Source: Tretioscincus oriximinensis
Taxonomy: Eukaryota > Chordata > Lepidosauria > Squamata > Gymnophthalmidae
Assembly (NCBI GenBank): GCA_022410635.1
Contig: JAJVDF010000449.1
Location: 261,451-325,450 of the forward strand
Direction: 5' to 3'
DNA: 64,000 bases
A model generated the notes under the pieces. It was not told the DNA's origin and searched no databases. It saw only the letters and a list, made by a program, of their open reading frames with translations. Each line of letters begins with the position of its first letter. Within the stretch, counting starts at the first letter, position 1. Below are positions 1 through 11,627 of this stretch, in pieces. The translations under genes and the position numbers were made by a program.

Positions 1-785
1 GATCATTATGAGGACTCTTGTCAAAAATAAAACAAGAAAGATGGTTAATGGAAAGTGAGATGATGTAGAAGAGCAAGATGTGCGTATGAGTGGCATTTCA
101 ATAATTGTGTTCAAAGGATCCAATCATCCAAGGAAACAGGAGAAGCAACAAAGCACAAACAAAAAGAGAAAGTCCCCTCTCAGGGTGAAAAGGGTGAGGA
201 CATTGGGAAGAAGGGGAGAACAAAAGGAACACATGCCAAGCGTATGAGCAAATCAAGATATGGAAAGATATATTTACAACCAGTTGCTGAACACTTCAAC
301 TTTCCAGGACATTCCATCTCAGACCTCAGGACTGCAGTCCTTGAACAAAGAAACTACAAAGGAAGATTTGAAAGAGAAGCAGCAGAACTTGAATACATTC
401 ATAAGTTCCAAGCCATCAAGAAATGACTTAATGAAGATAATGGTTTCCTGCAACAATTATATATTTTTATGAAACCTGCTAAGTATTTAATTGATTCACT
501 ATCAGACATTGCCAGGGACTTTTTCACATGAGAGGATTAGTTTCTTCTAGTTACTTGTTTTTCTAACCTGCAGTTCATCACCTTATCACCTTTGTACATG
601 CTTTGTCATCTCCCATACACAGTTTTCTATAAATACCTGACCCTGAATACTAGTCCCTCAGAATCTGAAGAAGTAGACGTGTCTATGAAAGCTTATGCCA
701 CCCACTTTCGTCAAGTTAGTCTCAAAGTGCTATTAGCTCCTTTGCTGGACTTTCTACTAGACTAACACGGCTATTTCTCTGAAAA
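1..785 (+). mobile_element. Penelope-like retroelement, 3' part with broken GIY-YIG-like ORF and terminal pLTR-like segment
   Basis: The frame at 244-426 encodes a segment (P-V-A-E-H-F-N-F-P-G-H-S through L-R-T-A-V-L-E) that I recognise as the C-terminal GIY-YIG endonuclease region of Penelope-like elements. The frame is cut by TGA at 424-426 but the similarity continues (L-N-E-D-N-G-F-L), so the copy is dead. Downstream, 480-785 is the family's terminal segment, also found in reverse at 13132, 30246 and 53636 and as palindromes at 43387 and 58941. It ends with a conserved tract finishing CTCTGAAA. A hammerhead-like motif lies at 665-700. The element's 5' part is outside the window or truncated. 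The family assignment is inference from remembered protein motifs. Confidence 0.65.
665..700 (+). ncRNA. Hammerhead-ribozyme-like motif in the Penelope-like element
   Basis: Core CTGAAGA (665-671) is followed by one A, then a short hairpin (GTAGAC / GTCTAT) and GAAA (687-690). A GC-TTAT-GC mini stem-loop follows (691-698). This order is that of a minimal type I hammerhead (CUGANGA, stem II, GAAA, stem III). The U expected after stem III is C here, so self-cleavage is doubtful. Confidence 0.5.
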
Positions 786-950
786 TTACAACTGTTTTGT
801 GAACCTTTGAAATAAAACCCAGGTTAAAATCATATCCACATGTCATGAACCTGTATATTGGTGTGGTTAGGAGTTTGGGGCTCAGGACCTTCCACTGTGA
901 AATCAACAGAAAAGTACTAAGATTTTTCGATTAAGTACATGGTTAGCACT

Positions 951-951
951 A

Positions 952-1009
<58 letters not shown>

Positions 1010-1040
1010 CAATAACAATAACAATAACAATAACAATAAC

Positions 1041-1085
<45 letters not shown>
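951..1085. repeat. AAT/AAC trinucleotide microsatellite
   Basis: Pure (AAT)n flanks a central AAC-rich block. The long Asn, Leu or Tyr frames through it are artefacts. Confidence 0.95.
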
Positions 1086-1320
1086 CTGAAATATTGGAGC
1101 TTCCTAGCAAAACAGCAATTATGTGTGGAAGGAGCCTTGATTTCATAGTAAAGGTGTTGATGCAGGAAGTCCTTTACTATTTTCCTCACATTTACTGGAT
1201 ACACTTAATGTATATCCTTTCATAAGTAATTTCAAGAAGTCTATCTCTTTTCTTCACCCTCTACAAAATAATCCTTTTGTTTTATCCCTTTTTATTCTTT
1301 GTTTGGCATTTGCTAATATT

Positions 1321-1739
1321 GGCTGTGTGCACACGATAACTTAAAAACTGCTATAAAGTTATATTCCGGAATATAGGAATTGCGTGTCCGTGCACACCAA
1401 ACCTATATATTCCGTGACCAGTGCCCCAGTTCCATAATATCGTTCACTGAGTGCAGTCCAAGAATTTTTTTTTACTCACAACAGCCACTAGAAACTACTG
1501 CCGTGTTCTCGCTTGTTTTAATCTCTCGTGCTAATTTGTGCTCACGCATATGCTTGGGAGAAGATGGGGGTTGGCCGCTAGAGGTTTTCCGGGACAGTGC
1601 CTGAATATCCCAGCAGTTGTTTATTCTGGGAAAAACAGTGTTTATTACAGGCTGACTGCTGAAAAATGCTTAGCCTGTGTGCTGGAGTCTTCCTCATCTC
1701 GTTCCAATCGAGGTAGAAATATGCTGTGTGCACGCAGTC
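1321..1739 (-). mobile_element. Non-autonomous inverted-repeat element, GTGTGCAC family, copy 1
   Basis: The left end GGCTGTGTGCACAC is mirrored by GTGTGCACGCAGTC at the right end. The reverse complement aligns along its length with 9486-11030 (minus the L1) and 27126-27472. It shares an internal GGTGTGCAC subterminal copy and the motif CTATATTCCGGA. No transposase is visible. Superfamily is not assigned. Confidence 0.7.
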
Positions 1740-2575
1740 ATTATTTTTGACTACTCTCTTAAAAACCTTAACCCTTCAGGAATAAAACGGTACATTTCAA
1801 TCTGATTTGGGGGGATGAGGGCTGGGTATTTTTTTTNAAAAAAAATCCACTGCAAAACAGTTTGCTTTGCTAATGCTTTCCCTCCCATTCTGGAGATTAA
1901 TAAAAAATGAACTAAAACATCAGTATAGCATGACCCTGAAAAGCTTGTACATTAATGTATGTCAACAGGGTATGTTTCCCAAGATACAAATATCTGGGTG
2001 TTAACAGGATTTTTTTTAAAAAACTATATGCCAAGCATACTGTAGACATTGTCATTAAACAGCCATGCTGGGCCAGAGCAATATTTATCCAGCCCAGCAT
2101 TAAACACTTACTGGACGAGAGATTGTGCAAGTCTCACTGATGTCCACATTATTCCGCGCAAACTTCTCACAACATTGGACAGATTTGTACTTGTTTCATT
2201 CATACTCAATTTGGAAATTCCTTCCTATCTTCAAATTCCTCCTTCTAAAAAGGATTGCGCAATACAACCCAAAGATTTGCAAGTTCCACTTCCTCATTCC
2301 TACATGGAAATAAGTATGAATGGAGTTTGGGGCAGGAAAAGAAAGGAGTGCATGCAAGGCCAGTTAGTCATAAGCAAAGAGTGAAAATAACTCCTCCTGC
2401 TTAATTACCTAATGTTGGTGTTGTATCTTCATCATCTTGCTCAAGTGGTAACAGTGTGTTCCGTTTCCAGCAGCAAAAATCCAACCAACAAGAAAATTCA
2501 TTTTCCAACTTTTCTAATGCTAATTGACATTTAATATCTCACAGATAAACATCAGTCATCACTGGAGTGTTTCAC
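1740..2575. other. Intergenic, no feature recognised
   Basis: AT-rich sequence with only short fortuitous frames. Nothing in it matches a protein family or repeat I know. Confidence 0.5.
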
Positions 2576-3430
2576 ATTTTTTTTTGTTGATACATATCTT
2601 TAAAAAAATATTAACATTCAGTAAATGATATACATAAACAGAATAATTGAATAAATAAATTAAATTATAATACCAAACTAAGTTATACATGTAATAACAA
2701 AAACGAATTGGTATGATGTCCCTCTGCCATTCCTACTCTTGTCCCTTCTCTTCCGTACACTTTACAATCTATAGTTATCATCTTCATCGTGGTAATACTT
2801 TTGTACCTGGTCTCCACTATAACTTCCCTTACATTACCTTGTGTTCCTTCTGTGTCCCATTACACCATCATTTATTCATATTTTCCACATTACCTCGTAA
2901 CAGTTCTCAATTTGCAAATTGTCTAGATTTTTATGGGGTTTATTTTTGCAATCACTGCATTTGTGGCATATAACATTTTGTGTAACAGTTGTTCCTGGTT
3001 CTTTCTTAGATCCAGAGATTTTAAATCTTGTAATACATACGGTAAATTCTAGGGGTTCTATCTGGTACTTGCAAGAACACTTTTCTAACTTCCGGTTCAA
3101 CACTGTTCCAGAATTGGCTCGCTTTTTCACATTCCCACCACATGTGAAAATAATATGGTATCTTACTACATCCTCTCCAGAAATTGCTGCCATTAGTACC
3201 CACTATCCTGGCTATCTGAATTGGGGTCCTNTACTATCAGTATATAGGACCTTCCATATACAACTTCTGATGTTGCAGCATACCATTTATGTTTTGTATC
3301 TGCTAGCCCTTGTCAGGCTTGATCTGAAATTGATTAACCAATATCCGTTTCTCAGTGCAAAAAGGCCTAAAATACAATCCTTCCATTCTGACAGGAGAAA
3401 ATACCTCCTTGGGCATTTTCACTCTGTTCA
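2576..3430 (-). mobile_element. L1 LINE 3' part, antisense, degraded
   Basis: On the minus strand about 3203-3080 encodes F-W-R-G-C followed by Y-F-H-M-W-W-E-C and F-W, the cysteine-histidine signature of the L1 ORF2 C-terminus. The plus-strand T run near 2578 fits the poly(A) tail. Frameshifts break the frame. The 5' boundary is approximate. Confidence 0.7.
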
Positions 3431-6195
3431 CTCAGGATGAACAGCTACCCAGCACTGTCTAGGACCACTGGATAATTTCCTCTCACACAGAACATAGATG
3501 CAGACATGGGCTCCCAACATTACCTCTTCCACAACCTGATGNGCCAACATCAGAGAGCTCCATCAGACCCCTGTTGTCCTTCATCTTGTTCCTGTGACCC
3601 ATGTTGGCANTCAGAGAGCAGATCTAGCCAGCCTTATAAAAATGCAAACAAATAAATAGCATCTTCTACTCCCAGTGGCTCTACCTACCCTTGCTGCATT
3701 TGTGTNACAAGTCAAGTAAGTGTTTAAAGTGGTAATTTCCCTGGAGAGGCTGTTGATTAAGGATACAAATTGCAGTGGATCTATTGAATGACTGAGACTA
3801 TGATAGGAATTGTCAGAGATGGCACACATTTACCCATCACTGCCAATTAAATTAGATTCTTNCACCTTCCATGAGGGTACCTATTTGAATGGAATGTGCA
3901 TTTCTGAAGATTGATCACCTGCTCGTGTAGGTGAGTAACTTGACCTATAAGATCTACTATTTTGCCAGACTTGTCAATAGCCAACTCAAAATCAGCANAA
4001 GCCTGTTAATAGAGGTACCCTAATCTGTTAATAATTCTTCCACAGAAGCAATCATAAATCATGTGTATAGTTTTGTAAGGATTTTTTAGAGTCCATTAAA
4101 GTATGAACAAATATTTCTAGGCAAGTTTCTAAAAATTTGTAGGGTAGCTGCTCCCATTACAGTGACAGAAGGCATAATAGAGCTGGGCATTGTGGTTGAG
4201 GATAGCCCAAGGCTGAAGTGGGCCTGCTGTGNGGCTTGGGACTGTCATAAATCATGGCCAGAGCGTCTATACCCCTTTCCTGTTTCCTGGTAAATTCACC
4301 CAGGCAGGGAGGAAAGCACGGTCACAGGTCCCTCTGCCTGTATTTGCTTAGGCAGAACACAAGCCCGGCATGGAGGAGCAGAGGGAATCCACGAACACCG
4401 AGGTACAGGGTCTAGGAGGGAAGAAGAGAGAAGAGTGAAGTAATCTGAAGTCAAGGATAGAAAAGCCAAACAGTCTGATACGGTCCAAANTCACACACAA
4501 GCTGAGTACACACACCAAATACACAAGTTGTCTCCAGCAACACTAGCAGGATCAGAGCAGTCTTTAAATAATATCTTCAGCCTGTGAACGTCTCAGCCCC
4601 ACATGCTGCTTTCTGCCTTAACCCTACCCAGCCTGGGATCTTCTTCCTGCTCTTGCCCGACAGTTCAGCCTCTGGGGAAAACGCCTGCTGCTGGGGCAGT
4701 TGTGTCTGCTGGGGGGGGGGGGGTCCTCCCCTTCTGTGGCTGAAACCCCCTCCAGTCCAGGACTGGCCATGACAGGGCCTCCCAGCCACCTGGGAGGAGC
4801 CCTAGCTGTTGAGGAAGTGGTGGCCATTCCCATTCCCACCGCACTGTGACTTCCGGCACTGCCTGCCTGGAGGAGAGGAGCCGAAGGGGTGACACTGACA
4901 ACAATGCACACTGGCAAAGCCTGCCTAAGTTTCTGAAGTCTGTGATTGGTCACTACCTCAGAACCTTAATNTTGATTATTCTTTTTTATTAATAGTATGG
5001 ATTATATACTTATCTTTTGCATCAGCTAGTGAGTCCAGATTGTTTCTGTTTCCATTCTGGATTGGCTATTATGATCTTCTTGCCACTGAGAAACACCTAG
5101 AAGATACCAATTCAAAAGCCATCCTGGTACATCCCTGGTTGTCCTACTACACCTCTGTGGATTTTTATGTAAACATCTTGTTTTTGAGGGAATCANTATA
5201 GACAAATTTTGATACATTTTCAGCAGATCATTGAACTTTTTTGGACGTTTAGCCATCTCTAATTATTTAGTAATATTTGCTCAATTCCCTTTCCGTTTGG
5301 GCTTTTGAGATCAGGTTGTTTTGGTTGAATTTTAAGTGTTGCAGAGTTGTACCAGTTACTAGAGGAGAGGATTTATCTACACACTTGCCTGAACGTAGTN
5401 AGGTTTAGCTGCTTTATTGTTCACAATGCTGAGAGTGACTGAGATTAATGGTTGTTCAGTTCCCACACGTGAACTTTGGGCCATCCATGGAAATTTCAAA
5501 ATGATATGACATTAGCATTTCTTAATCATTGCAAGGATATATGTCCTCATCATGAATTTCCAAACTGGGAGATGGTGTCTAGTTTGTTAATGCTTGTAAT
5601 TTATGTATTTCCTACATAGGGGTGTCCCATTGTGGCGCAAGATAAAATAATTACTAAGCATGGAGCGAGAAATGCTGGATTCTGAAACATATGGCCAATA
5701 GGCATTTTTGTAAGGAGACATTAAGCAGCTCCACTGACAATGGCTTAAATTATTCCTTGTCTTTCCAGACACCATTAGATATTGCTATCTTATGGTACAT
5801 CTAAATGCACGACTTGATTACACTACAAGTGATTACTAGGGAAGCGACATGAGGTACATGCAGTGAGTTTACCTGTCACTGGCGCCTGTCACTGCACATC
5901 TGAGTATTTTGCCAGGGCAAAATCCACACATTTGCACAATATTGTGCTGTATAGGGGAAAGGGCTGTGATATCTGCTTTTCCCTGGTGTTTTTATATAGC
6001 ACAATATGTCCTTTTCTTCACACTTTCGTTAAGTTAGTATGGCATAAGCACTGTTGAACTGTGTAGTAATCATGCCATGGCAGCATAAGGAAAGCGTGAA
6101 GAAAACAACGCACGTATGCACACTCTGTTATGTCACAAAAGCCACAATAATATGCTGCTCTTCTCAAATGGTTCCCCTCAAACTAGCACAGACAC
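3431..6195. other. Intergenic, no gene recognised
   Basis: Contains a G homopolymer near 4711-4722 and a GC-rich block (4240-4930), possibly an old repeat, that I cannot assign. A 76-codon minus-strand frame at 5026-5256 has no recognisable family. Confidence 0.4.
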
Positions 6196-6483
6196 AAATA
6201 GAAGAAGAAGAAGAAGCTTTTCTCACCTTTCAAAGGGACTCAAAGCAGCGTACAATGGTATTTTGCCCAAAGGCTTCCATCCTATCTTCCCCACCAGGCT
6301 GTGGTGGTCCCCATGTATCTACTTGCAGTGAGCTGCAATTTCTTGCAATTCGTGCTTTCGAATAGCTGCGTCTGCTAGAGCTACAGGCTAGGAGAAGGTG
6401 CTCACCCCTCCCCACATCTGATACAGGGCTTCAAAACCCATCTCCCAGATGAGAGACCGTTTCCTTAGCAACTGAGCCATTAG
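6196..6483 (-). mobile_element. tRNA-headed SINE with GAA-rich tail, antisense
   Basis: Read on the minus strand it starts with a degenerate tRNA-like head and ends in an L2-like tail followed by (TTC)n. The same body occurs at 29510, 32818 and 47690, and in sense at 20705 and 20884. Confidence 0.75.
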
Positions 6484-6639
6484 TACACTTAGATAACCTT
6501 TTAGGTTTTTATTTTTTAAAACACATATATTGATTTATTGAACCCAAACAAATCAACAATGAATCACAATAAAAGGGGCATATTCTAAAGTGGAATGGGT
6601 GCAAAAGAATATTAGCTTTGTAGGCATGAATGGCACAGT

Positions 6640-6891
6640 CACTAATGAGACAATCTTTCATCTGGGAGATTAGGTTTTGGAGCCCTGTGTCAGACGTGGG
6701 GAGTGGTGCAGCGCAAGCCAACTCAACTATTCGAAAGGAATGCAAATTTGTAATCTGCATTTCAATTAAATAAGTGAGTACCATTATTAACCTGGTGGAG
6801 AAGACAGAATAAGATGTAAGCTTTCAGGCGAAAATTAACCCTGTAAGCCACTCTGCAAAAGAGTCAGGAATAAAAACTCAATTCTTCTTCT
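6640..6891 (+). mobile_element. tRNA-headed SINE, sense, diverged, ending at an assembly gap
   Basis: The tRNA-like head (GGCACAGTCACTAATGAG) and body are recognisable, and the tail runs into TTC repeats interrupted by the gap. It is more diverged than the other copies. Confidence 0.6.
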
Positions 6892-6991
6892 NNNNNNNNN
6901 NNNNNNNNNNNNNNNNNNNNNNNNNNNNNNNNNNNNNNNNNNNNNNNNNNNNNNNNNNNNNNNNNNNNNNNNNNNNNNNNNNNNNNNNNNN
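6892..6991. other. Assembly gap of exactly 100 n
   Basis: A round 100-base n run usually marks a gap of unknown size. It lies in a CTTCTG/TTC low-complexity tract. Confidence 0.95.
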
Positions 6992-7190
6992 CTTCTGCTT
7001 CTGCTTCTGCTTCTGCTTCTTCTGCTTCTTCTGCTTCTTCTGCTTCTGCTTCTTCTTCTTCTTCTTCTTTCCCCCAGAGGTTGCTGCAGGTGGTGAAAAT
7101 ACCCCTCTTCTTTTTCTTTTTCTTTTTCTTCTCCCTTCTCCCTTCTCCCTTCTCCCTTCTTCCTTCTTCCTTCTTCCTTTTTCCTTGTTC
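6992..7190. repeat. CTTCTG, TTTTTC and CCCTTCT low-complexity tracts
   Basis: Pyrimidine-rich short tandem units on both sides of a 40-bp unique segment. These extend the SINE tail across the gap. Confidence 0.9.
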
Positions 7191-7357
7191 TTCAACTTTG
7201 CCTTTCATGGCAACTGCTTACATGATGCACAGAAATATAAGTAGTGAAATCTCTGCAAAAATTTGTGATAGAAACATAGGGTACTTGATCTTTGCCCTTC
7301 TGCTAGACCTTTGTTCCAAATTGTGTGGGAAAAGCTCATCTTTCTTTGCTCTGTGTA

Positions 7358-7470
7358 CAGCAACGGTTCCCAACATGTGGGTTGTGAACCCAAATGCAGT
7401 CGCAACATGTCTTATGCTGAGTTATGGGTCTCCAATAGCAAGTGGGAGGGGCTTTTTAAAATAAATAAAT
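7358..7470 (+). mobile_element. Possible hAT-type element end
   Basis: The start (CAGCAACGGTTCCCAAC then a GTGGGTTGTGAACCCAAA block) resembles terminal repeats of Charlie-like hAT elements. I could not find a matching right end, so this is partial at best. Confidence 0.35.
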
Positions 7471-7869
7471 AAATGCAGCAAACGGAGCTCTATGCAGTAG
7501 GTGCATGCTGCGTTGGTCCCCATGTTGCATCACATGANGACTGAGTCATCCATCTCTGCTTGTTCCCTCCTGCTGCATCATGGGCCATGGCTCTAAAAAT
7601 GTTCACTGGTGCAGAGAAACAAGTGATGCAGGGAAAGTTCAGTTTGATTTTGTTTCTCATCATTGCTGTATCAGTCCTTGTATTTTGCAATCCATAGTAT
7701 GCCACAATTTACATGAACTTTTGTTCTTTTGAGCAACAGGGAAAATCACTTCTCTGTTCCTGACTTTGTACACATAGCTCTGAAGTTTCAAACAAGTTCC
7801 AACAGCTCTGGTGATGGCTTTTTCTTGCATGTCTCAGGGTGTGAGCCATAGGAAGGAAGCCTTGCATGT

Positions 7870-9060
7870 ATCCTCCATTTACGCAACAATTTTAAAGTTG
7901 CAAGGGACCTGCAGGGCCATCGGGTCCAACTGCCTGCTCAATGCAGGATTCATTAAACCATCCCAGACAAATGACTGTCCNGTCTATGTTTGAATACTTT
8001 CAGTGGAGGCGAACTCACCACCTCCTGTGGCAACCTGTTCCATTGGTTTATCACCCTTACTGTTAGAAAGTGTTTTCTGATATCTAATATAAATCTACTC
8101 CCATTTCATCCCATTGTTTCTAGTCCTTCCATGTGCCAATGAGAACAATGCTGATCCCTCTGCTCTGTGACAGCCCTTCAGATATTTGTAGACAGCTATC
8201 AGGTATCCTCTCAGTCTTCTCATTTGCAGACTAAACATCCCTAAATCCTTTAACCGTTGCTCATAGGATATGGTTTCCAGACCACACACCACCCTTGAGT
8301 CATCTTTTGAACTTGCTCTAGTTTGTCAATGATCTTTTTAATTGCCCCCCCAAAACTGAACACAGTATTCTAAATGTGGTCTTACCAAAGTACTGTAGAG
8401 AGGATTAATTACTTCACGTGATCGAGATTCTATGCTTCTCTTAATACACCCCAGGATTGTGTTTGCCTTTTTTACAGCTGCTTCACACTGTTTACTCAAG
8501 TTTAGTCTGTGATTTACCAATACACCCAGGTCCTTTTGACCTGTGCTGCTGCTCAGACATATTCCTCCCATTCTACATGTGTTGTTTTTATTTTTTCCCC
8601 CCAGATGTAGGATCTTGCATTCTCTCTATTAATTACCATTCTGTTCGTTTCAGCCCATTCTTCCAGCTTGTCTAGATCTTTTTGAATCCTTTCTTTATCT
8701 TGGTTAGTATTAGCAACACCGCCTGGCTTTGTGACATCAGCAAATCTGATAAGTTTTCCTTCAATTTCCTTGTCTATGTCGTTTAGTATGTTAAGTAGCA
8801 CTTGGCCCAGGACAGACCTTGTGGTACCCCACTTGAAATGTTCTTCCAATTGGATGTGCAACCCTTTTTTACCACTCTTTGAGTACAATTACTAAGGCAG
8901 TTTTGTTGTTTTGTCAATCCCATGTATGACCACTTTTTCAATAAGGATAGACAACACTATGTCAAATGCTTTATTGAAGTCAAGATACACCACATCTACT
9001 GCATTTCCCTGATCTATCATAGGTGATTCTATCATAGAAAGAAATTAGGTTAGTCTGGCA
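7870..9060 (-). mobile_element. CR1 LINE, ORF2 reverse transcriptase C-terminal part, degraded
   Basis: Minus-strand frames show the CR1 signatures K-D-L-G-V-L-V, A-N-x-I-L-G-C-I-K-R, R-P-H-L-E-Y-C-V-Q-F-W (8571-8338) and L-R-G-Y-L-I-A-V-Y-K-Y-L-K-G (8292-8095). An upstream frame (8888-8553) carries V-L-G-Q-V-L-L-N-I-L-N-D-I. The copy is broken by frameshifts and a deletion of the catalytic region, so it is a dead remnant. Confidence 0.9.
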
Positions 9061-9485
9061 TGACTACTTGAGCTACCAGAGCAGCAAAATCAATGTGCAT
9101 TCTTTAAGAAAAGGAAAAAAGGAAAATGTTGCAAGCATGAGAAATAGTGAAACAACGTTTTTGAAGTCCGTACTGTGACAGCAGTTCCTGCCCTTGCAAT
9201 TAACNTCATGCCTTTCCTTGGTGTCATTGTGTGTTTTTAAAAAACAATCAGAACAGAACAACTACAAACTCTCAACTATCTTTAAGTAAGATTCCTCTTA
9301 AGCGAAACTGAAGTGAGTTTCCAACTGGTCAAGAAAAACTGTGGCGCTGGGCTTCTTGGTATTGTGAGTGGAACCCATTTGGGATGGAAAGAGAGAAAAG
9401 GGATTCAGCTTCCATAAAAGCGATTAGACAGACTGATCTTCAGTGCTGAAAGCAGCATCCCATCTTAACTCACAGCTCTGATTAA

Positions 9486-11030
9486 GGCTGAGTGCACACG
9501 ATGTTTTTCTACCTCATTCGTAGCGCAACCAGGATGTCTTAGGCACTAGTGCTAAGTGTTTTTCAGTAGTCGACCCACAATAAATGCCTTTTTTCTCAGA
9601 ATATTCAGGCTTCATTCCAGAGAACTCCGGTATTCTCATGACTATATGCGTGTGCACAAATTAGATGAGAAATGTTCAACAATCGAGAAAACAGCAACAT
9701 CTATAGGGTGGCTTCCATAAAGATCATTAATACAGCCGGGGACGATACGTTAGCCAAACATATAAGACTATTGACGGTTAAAAAGCTAAGTGATCTCTTC
9801 GATTTAAATGGAAACCCATTATCTTTTATGCAGTTGAAGAGATTAAATCCAACTTTCCAAAACTGGCTCCCGGTTGTGGCGATGCAATCTTACATTACTA
9901 AATCAAATATTAAGGCATCTATGAGGGATCAAGCCTCGGATTTTGAGGAAATAGTAAGTAAGAAATTAAATAAAGAAAAGGGCTTAACGGGACAGTTATA
10001 CCAATTACTGACGAAGATCAGGTATGATAATCAAAGATATTTAAGAACACGCTGGGAGGGGGACTTTAATTTTTCGCCATCTGACTGGGAGGGATGGATA
10101 AAGGGTAACAGCAAGATTTCTTACAATAAAATTAGAGAGTTACAAACGAAGATTCTAACGAGATGGTATAGAACGCCATCTCAACTTTCCCATATGGGTA
10201 ATTTTCCGCCCTCTTGCTGGCATGGATGTACGGAGACAGGCAGCTATTTTCATATGTGGTACAATTGTGCGTACGTCCAAAGCTGGTGGGATCTGGTTAT
10301 CACAGAACTAAGAGATATACTGGGGGTGAATTTAAATAAAAATGTGGGAATGCTGATGATGTACAGATGTAAGAATCCCCAGTTAAATTCAACTGAAAAC
10401 TATGTCTTGGAGAGATCTATTTGGGCAGGGCAATTAACAATAGCAAGAGGCTGGAAGGATAGAACAAAATGGACACTCGATCAATGGTATGAATATTTGT
10501 CTGAATTCCTTATATTTGATGTTATAAGGGAAAGGCGCTTACATAACTTTGGGGTGACAATAGGGCTCAACTGGGAGAGAAACTGGCAAAAGTTGATCGC
10601 CTTTGGTGTAAATTACAATAGAAATGCCATTCTGTCACATACCATTACCATGCTGTACGATCAAAGATNTTTATTGTAGTGATTAGGATATAATTTCTCA
10701 AGGTCTCCAGGGGGTGGGTGGGAGGGATTGTATGTTTATTGTCAATGTATTTATGTTACGTTATGTATGTCTTTTTGTTCTGTGTAATACTTTTGTGAAA
10801 ATAATAAAAATATAATTAAAAAAAAAAAGAGAAAACAGCAGTTGTTTCTATTGGCTGTTACGAGTAAAAAAAAAAATTCTCGGACTGCACTAGGATGAGA
10901 TTAATGAGCGATGTTATGGAATTGGGGCATTGGTCAGAGAATATACACGTTTGGTGTGCACAAACACGCGATTGCTATATTCCGGATTATAGCATTGTAG
11001 NGGTTTTTAACACGTGGTGTGCACCTAACC
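9486..11030 (+). mobile_element. Non-autonomous inverted-repeat element, GTGTGCAC family, copy 2, interrupted by L1
   Basis: The left end is GGCTGAGTGCACAC and the right end GGTGTGCACCTAACC. Removing the L1 (9697-10828) and one target copy leaves about 400 bp that aligns with the other two copies. Confidence 0.75.
9697..10828 (+). mobile_element. 5'-truncated L1 LINE with long intact ORF2 tail
   Basis: The open frame to TAG at 10677-10679 encodes the C-terminal region of L1 ORF2 endonuclease-reverse transcriptase. It has the cysteine-histidine signature C-W-H-G-C ... F-H-M-W-Y-N-C and many Trp residues. About 150 bp of 3' UTR and an A-rich tail (10816-10828) follow. The 12-bp direct repeat GAGAAAACAGCA flanks it at 9685-9696 and 10829-10840, the mark of target-primed reverse transcription. 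The frame appears to start at 9672 only because an ATG in the flanking element is in phase. The unbroken frame suggests a fairly recent insertion. Confidence 0.93.
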
Positions 11031-11627
11031 TGTCTGTTTCATGTGGACAGATTTTTTCTAAGGAACAACAGAATTAGTGCAGAATAGCAGGAGCCCCTTC
11101 CCCTCTGTAGCACTCTTTGACAGCATCCATCTGGCACCATCTTACTTTGGAATTTGCTGACAATATGCTTTAATTCTCTTTGTTCATATCTTTAGGTCCA
11201 GTTCCAACTGGAGGAAAAAGAAGTTAAGACAAGTCAATCTGTGCAAGTCTCACACAGACTTTCTGTTTAATTGGAATAGAAAACAGAGATGTCTTATACT
11301 AGTTTCATGGCAACACAAGATTTGAGGGGATTTCCCCAAAAGAATAAAAGAAAATGTTTGAAAATGCTATTTGTGTTATCTCAGGTTTCACTTTGATTCC
11401 AGCACAGCAACTTGCTATAATTAGAACACCCTGGTATATCTGGGTGTGTTTAGGTGTAAGGAAAGGGCAGGGGTGGGAACTTCCCCATGGCCGCAGGAGA
11501 GCCTGAAAGAGGAGCCCTCTCAAATCTCATCCTCTCAAATCTCTCTTAATCTTCCTATTGAACAGAATCTGTTGTCCCTGATTGCTCCCCAGTATAGCTT
11601 TTATATATGTGGTTTTGTGTTAAGAGT
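11031..11627. other. Intergenic, no feature recognised
   Basis: Moderate-complexity sequence without recognisable coding or repeat signatures. Confidence 0.4.

Noticed and set aside
917..1204. Long poly-Asn, poly-Leu and poly-Tyr frames
   Set aside because: They are translations of the AAT/AAC microsatellite in different frames and have no gene context.
4624..4953. Overlapping minus-strand frames of 79 and 109 codons
   Set aside because: Two frames open on the same GC-rich stretch with Pro/Ser-rich products, typical of composition and not of coding.
5026..5256. 76-codon minus-strand frame starting M-A-K-R-P-K-K
   Set aside because: Looks protein-like but I recognise no family, and it lies among repeats without exon features.
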